Positions 58,627 through 64,000 of a stretch of DNA of 64,000 nucleotides are shown here, in pieces. This DNA comes from Aedes albopictus. Lineage: Eukaryota; Arthropoda; Insecta; Diptera; Culicidae. Within the stretch, counting starts at the first letter, position 1. Every line of letters starts with the position of its first letter. The stretch lies in the NCBI RefSeq assembly GCF_035046485.1, contig NC_085138.1, forward strand, positions 341,260,263 through 341,324,262, read 5' to 3'. The position numbers and the translations under genes were made by a program. The notes under the pieces were generated by a model, which worked only from the letters and a program-made list of their open reading frames with translations, had not been told where the DNA came from and ran no database searches.

Positions 58627-60152
58627 CCCAAGTAACAATCTTAATTCTATTTGGTTTTATTTGTTTTTATGATAGTATTATCGGAACATTGCATATTCTA
58701 GTTGATCTTATCGGAGTCTCAGCTGAGCACAACTATTCTTCGTCAATATGTGATTTTAAAAACACCTCCAAGAATTCTTGAGGTTCAGTTCATAAAACCA
58801 TAAACACAACAAGAGCTGTTGAACTTATTTTCAGTTTTATAAGGTTCGTGTAGTTATCTTCAATCATCCGTTCTTGATCAAGAGTAACTGTTCTCGCATA
58901 AGAACAGTTTGGTACATGAAAAATACAAGAAAAAACTCAAGCATCAGATTTTGATTCTCATCGTTCCATTATTGCTGCCAATCAAGAACACCTACCCGGA
59001 AACCCAACCGCATCGCGGTGCAGTGTCAAGTTCCTCCGGTTGCAGCATTCGAAATGAGGTGGGTATGGTCATCTAGGACGTCGTTTCCCGTGCAATCGGG
59101 GTTCCAATCATCGATCTTCAAAATCAACAACTACTTACCTGTTGGAAGTGCTGACCGGAGGAATGAGGCACTGCACCGCATCAAGGCCGAAAAAGGTCTG
59201 CCTGTTTGGCAACGGTACCGGTCTGATAATTAAATTCATCGGGCGAGAGTCACAAAATCCACCGCGGTGCGATAATTTATTGTTTGTTTACTATTTGGCG
59301 TACATGATTTATGACGTTCTTGGCGGAGTTTGCATAAACCTATATCAAGAACGTTATAAACCTGAGTACTCTTGAGTAATACTTCTTACCCTTGCATAAG
59401 ATGAAATAAATTTAAGGCGTTCTGGATGGAGGCCAACTAGGCTGCATTGAGAACGTTGTAAATCCTAGTATTCTTGAGTTATGCTTTTAGCTCTGGCATG
59501 AGTTGAAAGAAATTTAAGACGATCTTATAGTGATGTTGATTAAAACCATCGATGATGGACCGACCACCGGCCTAGATTTCAATGGAAGCCATGTTGAGAA
59601 AACTCATGAACAATGTTCTCACGACCAGGAATAATATTTTTGAATATTTTATTAGTGCATTATAACGGAAGCGCGTTGCAATTTTTGGAAGTATCTTGCA
59701 ACATATATACGATGAATTTCGCTTGGCATTTGGCATCCTTGTTACACCACGGAAATATTTCCAATTTGTGTAATAAATTAATCCCGATTACAATAATGTG
59801 TCATTTTCATTGTGTTTTTAATTTCAATTTAATTCACCAAACTTTTCTGTCGACATAAAAGCTGCATCAGCAACAACACTGACAAATTTATTATCGTTTT
59901 ATCGTGCACTTGAAGAATTCTACAAGGAGAGAGCAACTCGCCTTGAGGACAACTTGGGAAGTACAACAAGTTTTAAGAGAAATTTAAAAACAATTCTCCA
60001 AGAGCATCTTAGGATGGGCCTCTTTGGTCTTATGGCGGGTTTATGGTTGAGTTGATGTCGTGTTGCAGAGCAATTTGGTTTATGCATGGTTTTAAAGAAC
60101 AGGTGTTGAAGAATACTTCAAAAGCATTATAAAATTAATTTTGTTACTTGGG
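58627..60152. mobile_element. 1.5-kb element with CCCAAGTAACAA inverted ends
   Basis: The left end CCCAAGTAACAA (58627-58638) is the exact inverse of TTGTTACTTGGG (60141-60152). Weaker pairing continues into TTAATT. It interrupts the minisatellite, which resumes immediately. A diverged direct repeat (59349-59422 and 59448-59523: GAACGTT...CTTGAGT...AATTTAAG) lies inside. The frames in it are short and unrecognised, so it is taken as non-autonomous. The superfamily is not identified; at most CT could be a duplication. Confidence 0.75.
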
Positions 60153-61350
60153 CTGGACTTACTTCGGAGATTCCTCCTGGAATTAATTTGGAGATTCCTC
60201 CTAGAATCCCTTCGGGGATTCCTCCTGGAATTCTGCTGGGATTTTCTTCTGTACTTCCTTCATATATTCCTCCTGAATTTTTTTCTTGAAATTCCGACGC
60301 GGATTCCTCCTGGTTTTTTTTGGGTGTCGTCCCGGGATTCCTTTGGTGATTCCTCTCACAATTCCTTCTTCACAATCCGCCTGAAATTTCTTCAGAAATT
60401 CGTCCTGAAATTCTTTCGGGATTTCCCTCTAGAATTTCTTCTAGAATTCCGTCTGGACTCCCTATGGGGATTCCTTTTGGAATTCCTTCGGGGTTTCCTC
60501 TTGAAAAACCTCTGAGGAATTTTTTCGGAGATTTCTCCTGGAATTCCTTCGAGTATTTCTCCTGGAATTCTTTAATTGGATTTCTCTTGGAATTCCTTCG
60601 GGCATTCTTTCTGGGCTTTCTTCAAGGAATCTACCTAAAATTGTTCCGGGAATTCCTTCGGGATTTCCTCTTCGAATTTCTTCAATAATTCCTCCTGCAA
60701 TTCCTTCGGGATTCTTCACAGAATTGCTCCGCATATTCTTCATGGAATTTCTTCGGGGATTCCTCCTGGAATTCTATCGGGGTTTTCTTCTGGACTTCCT
60801 TGATGGATTCCTCCTGAATTTTTTTAGGGGATTCCTCTTGAAATTCCGACGCGGATTCCTCCTGGAATTTTTTGGGGTGTCCTCCCGGGATTCCTTTGGT
60901 GATTCCTCTCACAATTCCTTCTTCACAATTCCGCCTGAAATTTCTTCAGAAATTCGTCCTGAAATTCTTTCGGGATTTCCCTCTTGAATTTCTTCGAGGA
61001 TTCCTTCTGGACTCCCTATGGGGATTCCTTTTGGAATTCCTTCGGGGTTTCCTCTTGAAAAACCTTCTTCTGAGATTCCTCCAGGAGTTCCTTCGGGTAT
61101 CCCTCCTGGAATTCCTTCATTGGATTTCTCTTGGAATTCCTTCGGGCATTCTTCTGGACTTTCTTCAAGAAATCTACCTAAAATTCTTCCGGGGATTCCT
61201 CCTGATATTCCGTCGGGAATTCCCCCTAGAATTCCTTCCGGATTTCCTCTCCAAAATTTCTTTGAAAATTCCTCCTGCAATTTCTTCGGGATTCTTCACA
61301 GAATTGCTCCGGATATTCATCATGGAATTTCTTAGGGGATTCCTCCTAGG
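60153..61350 (+). repeat. 12/24-bp minisatellite with ~550-580-bp tandem duplication
   Basis: About 60190-60730 is repeated as 60740-61330. Shared landmarks include GAAATTCCGACGCGGATTCC (60288 and 60840), GACTCCCTATGGGGATTCC, and GGGATTCTTCACAGAATTGC (about 60709 and 61288). The offset drifts from 552 to 579 because of small indels. Frames on both strands are repeat translations. Confidence 0.9.
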
Positions 61351-61459
61351 GTTCCTTATGTAATGTCGTCAATGCTCATAAAAATCTCAGACTACAAATT
61401 CTAGTGCGTAATGACAACTTCTTTGCTTTGCCAATGTGTAAAATTTCAACATGAGTTTC

Positions 61460-61660
61460 TTAAGGCCCTCCACCGTAGTGAGGCTGCAGCCTTAGGTATA
61501 GCTTCCAGTGAAAGAACATTTCATACTCAACCACTGGATGCCAGAACAGATCCTGTTTGAGCCGCACCTCCTTGGTGAACAGACGCTCGGTACGTACCTC
61601 GTTCTGACTGAAGTCAGAAGGACAACAGTTTCCAGGCTGCACTAACAGCTAAGCATACAA
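61460..61660 (-). pseudogene. Scrap of RTE-type LINE 5' region
   Basis: GAGCCGCACCTCC..GGTGAACAGACGCTC (61559-61588) resembles GAGCCGCTCCTCC..GAGAACAGACGCTC in the 5' untranslated region of the LINE at 36975-39970 (about 39756-39782), in the same orientation. No coding part is recognisable. Confidence 0.5.
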
Positions 61661-63250
61661 CTCTAAGCTGGCGGTCTTTGTCATCGCTTGACCCGTTGAA
61701 GCTTAAGGTAAAAACTTGTGAGGACCAGAGCTATGTTGGACGCTCTCCATATCGACTCACCGTTTTGCAGCCTCTTCATGCAGAAATCTATAGAAGTAAT
61801 AAATTTGTGACATCACTTTTGTTTTCTTCTGAACGACTCACAGCTCGTAAGATGCCATGTGTTATAGCTTCTAAAATATCTGGAAACTTGTGAACCCTCA
61901 TCTATTTCTGTATTTCGAATAAATCAAACATAATGGAGAAAATAAATAAATTTTCTCCGACAGTCACTAGCATACCCATCCGGATTTGGTCCCAGAAAAA
62001 AAAACACATTCGCCTCCGATATCTTTCCCAACCCAGCAACAACCAGTCGGATTTCTCGCATTTTCCTTTCAGGCTAAATTAAATCAAACAATCCCAGTCG
62101 GTTTTCTGGTTTCGGTTGCCCCCGGAGCCGACCAAATCGAAATGTTCGCATTTTTTTTCGTTTTCAATCCATAATTCCATTGTGTGTTTCTCAAATCTCA
62201 TAGCATGTTTATCTCAATGTGAGCATTGGAAAAGAAATCAATGGCCTCCGCCTATCTGTGTGCTCTCCAATCCAACATATGGACCAACAACAACATGCGA
62301 ATCAGTTTTGGCTCAACCCGGCCTCCCGGCGACTGGCGCAGTCTGCTTCAAAATCCGCAATTTCCAATCTTCTACCATCAAGAAACAACACACCGCGACC
62401 ATTCGTCGTCCCATCTGACCCACCGACGAACCAACCAAGATATTCTCCTTCCGGCGCCTTTGTTTGTGACGACGACGATATGCACATAAGATGGGAAAGA
62501 CAACACTTATGGTCGAAATATCTACTTTACAGAGAAATCCCCACTTTCGACCACGAATTCAATCCAGCTGCCCCTACGTGCACCGCCAGCTGTGAGTGCG
62601 GGAGATGATAAATGAGGAAACACTTGGATTCGATCCGATTTGGACCGCCGGGGTCGGTGCCTTTTCGTCGTCGTCGATGTAGTCGGCCAATTTACGGTTG
62701 AAATTTTCACTCCATTTTTCATTTGGCATCCTATCCTTTGGTAGTGGATATATCGTTTCCGTGTCGTTCCAACCGACGCCATTCTGCTGGTCGTTTGATG
62801 TTCGAAGAATCTTATCTGCCTCTGGTCACAGCCAACACCGACAATATTTATTGGATTATGACGCAACTTTTTACAGAATACGTTGGGATTTCGTATGCAA
62901 GATTTCTTTTATTTGAATCGGATCGAGATATCTATCGTGCTGCTAGTAGGAGTGGAAGTATGGGAATCTCGCTAATGGGAGTGTGCAAATGGAAGCTTAT
63001 GAGATTTGCAGAATGACGCAGAATTTTTTTCAAGTGTTCCCCTATGAATGTGTAGATGATGCCAAATATACTCCATTTCGGAAAATTCTGTGCTGAACAG
63101 ATGGGTTTGGTTGTGTATTTAACGTACCCAAATATCTATTTTTATTGTACATGAGTCAACGTCTTTATGTTTATGAAATATGCTCTAGTATAGATGGTGC
63201 TATCAAAATTGATAGTTTCTATTCTATGTCAAAATTAAAAACCTCCAGTC
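61660..63250. other. Unassigned, non-repetitive DNA
   Basis: Higher-complexity sequence with several short frames (for example 62219-62608 plus, 62522-62866 minus) on both strands. I recognise no domain. Weak candidates for exons cannot be separated from chance here. Confidence 0.4.
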
Positions 63251-63420
63251 ATTCACCTTCTTGTGCTTCTTTTTGTTCTTCTTCTTCCTCTTCTTCCTAA
63301 TCTTCTACACCCTTTCGTTCTTCCTCAGCTTTTTCTTCTTCTGCTACTTCTTCTTGAAGTTCTTTTTCTTTAACTTTTTCATATATTTTTTTCGACTTTT
63401 TCTCTTTTTTTCCTTTTTTG
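63250..63420 (+). repeat. Polypyrimidine tract, TTC-rich
   Basis: Irregular (TTCTTC)n/TTTTC-rich run, almost purely C/T on this strand, giving a Phe-rich frame that is not a gene. Confidence 0.85.
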
Positions 63421-64000
63421 GGGTGTCGTTCCGAGACAACGCAACTTTACTACTGCATAGTGTAAACAGTCCCCTGAAGGCACAGAACTGAACTCGAATC
63501 CAATGCACGTGGTTTGATCCATTCGAAGAACACAGATTAGCGTCGGGTTCAATTCTGCTATATTCTGGCCTACGAGATGAACACGCTCCTCGTCAACGTG
63601 AATTTGGTTTGCTGCTCAGCGCTCACGCTCACGATGCACTCATGCAGCGGGAACCTATTAATGAGAGGGTAATTGTAGCCAGATTCAGGGTTCGAAACCT
63701 TACCATGATCCAATATTACACGCCAACCGATGCTGCCGAAATGTAAGACAAAGAAATCATCTTAACACATGCTATAATGCACACACTGAAAACGTTTGCA
63801 TACAAAAACAGAAACAGAAACAGTAGAAATCCAGATACAAATACAACACAGATATAAGTAATACATAAATACAGGGATGAATAATATAAGAAATACAAGA
63901 TGTCTAGGGACACCATGTAATGAGATAGGAAGACGATCAAGAGAATTAGGTAGACATTGCCGAGTGAGAAGTGTTTTAGTGAAATAGTGGGAGAAAACGC
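63421..64000. other. Unassigned DNA
   Basis: No recognised gene or element. About 63800-63900 is A-rich with AACAGAAACAGA and ATACAAATAC short repeats. Confidence 0.4.

Noticed and set aside
62219..62608. A 129-codon Gln/Asn/Pro-containing frame as a host gene
   Set aside because: No recognisable domain, a competing minus-strand frame, and no visible splice or promoter support. Left as unassigned.

Overview
This is a gene-poor, repeat-saturated stretch of an insect genome, most likely a culicine (Aedes-type) mosquito. The pointers are a Feilai-like tRNA-derived SINE, degenerate R1-clade and RTE-clade non-LTR retrotransposons, and long arrays of a 12/24-bp TTCCTCCAGGAA-type minisatellite. The species call is inference from recalled repeat families, not from a search. 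I cannot support any intact host protein-coding gene. Nearly all open frames are by-products of short repeats whose unit length is a multiple of three, or of A/T-rich DNA.

Layout. 1-3600: a worn element (about 795-1790) whose ends recur twice later, then unassigned DNA. 3600-6830: the 12/24-bp minisatellite, then a SINE (6881-7135). 7460-10620: a palindrome-rich ACTCAC/GTGAGT element and two related fold-back hairpin elements. 10936-13990: a 3-kb element carrying a ~150-bp tandem array, with an R1-clade LINE tail inserted in its CA microsatellite. 14985-16850: minisatellite, a pyrimidine-rich repeat and a ~130-bp array carrying GCCGCCATCTT. 18370-18700: a second ACTCAC/GTGAGT element beside a SINE. 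19670-20025: LINE relic. 21185-23248: an almost pure (AAATAAAC)n array. 23690-33100: the main minisatellite block, with repeated strand switches. 36688-36933: a small inverted-repeat element. 36975-39970: a degenerate RTE-clade LINE on the minus strand. 40548-44148: a 3.6-kb hAT-like element with an 8-bp target duplication, containing minisatellite, a 1.1-kb inverted-repeat element and a 236-bp element inside that. 44990-48540: a dead R1-clade LINE on the minus strand. 49010-51580: an inverted relative of the 10936-13990 element, holding a fold-back element with a 9-bp target duplication. 51770-52880: minisatellite. 54701-54890: pure (CT)95. 55020-56160: a LINE relic split by a 664-bp element with a TTA duplication. 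56230-61350: minisatellite containing a LINE tail (57100-57405) and a 1.5-kb inverted-repeat element (58627-60152). 61460-64000: a scrap of RTE 5' sequence, then unassigned DNA.

Nothing here works as an operon or pathway. The biology is the mobile DNA itself: elements nested in elements, several with both inverted ends and target duplications still readable, and one insertion whose empty site is preserved in a sister copy in the same window. The best candidate for an under-described system is the family with shared ends and interchangeable internal arrays (795-1790, 10936-13990, 49010-51580). It looks like a Helentron-associated non-autonomous element whose cargo is a tandem array of Grainyhead-like palindromes.
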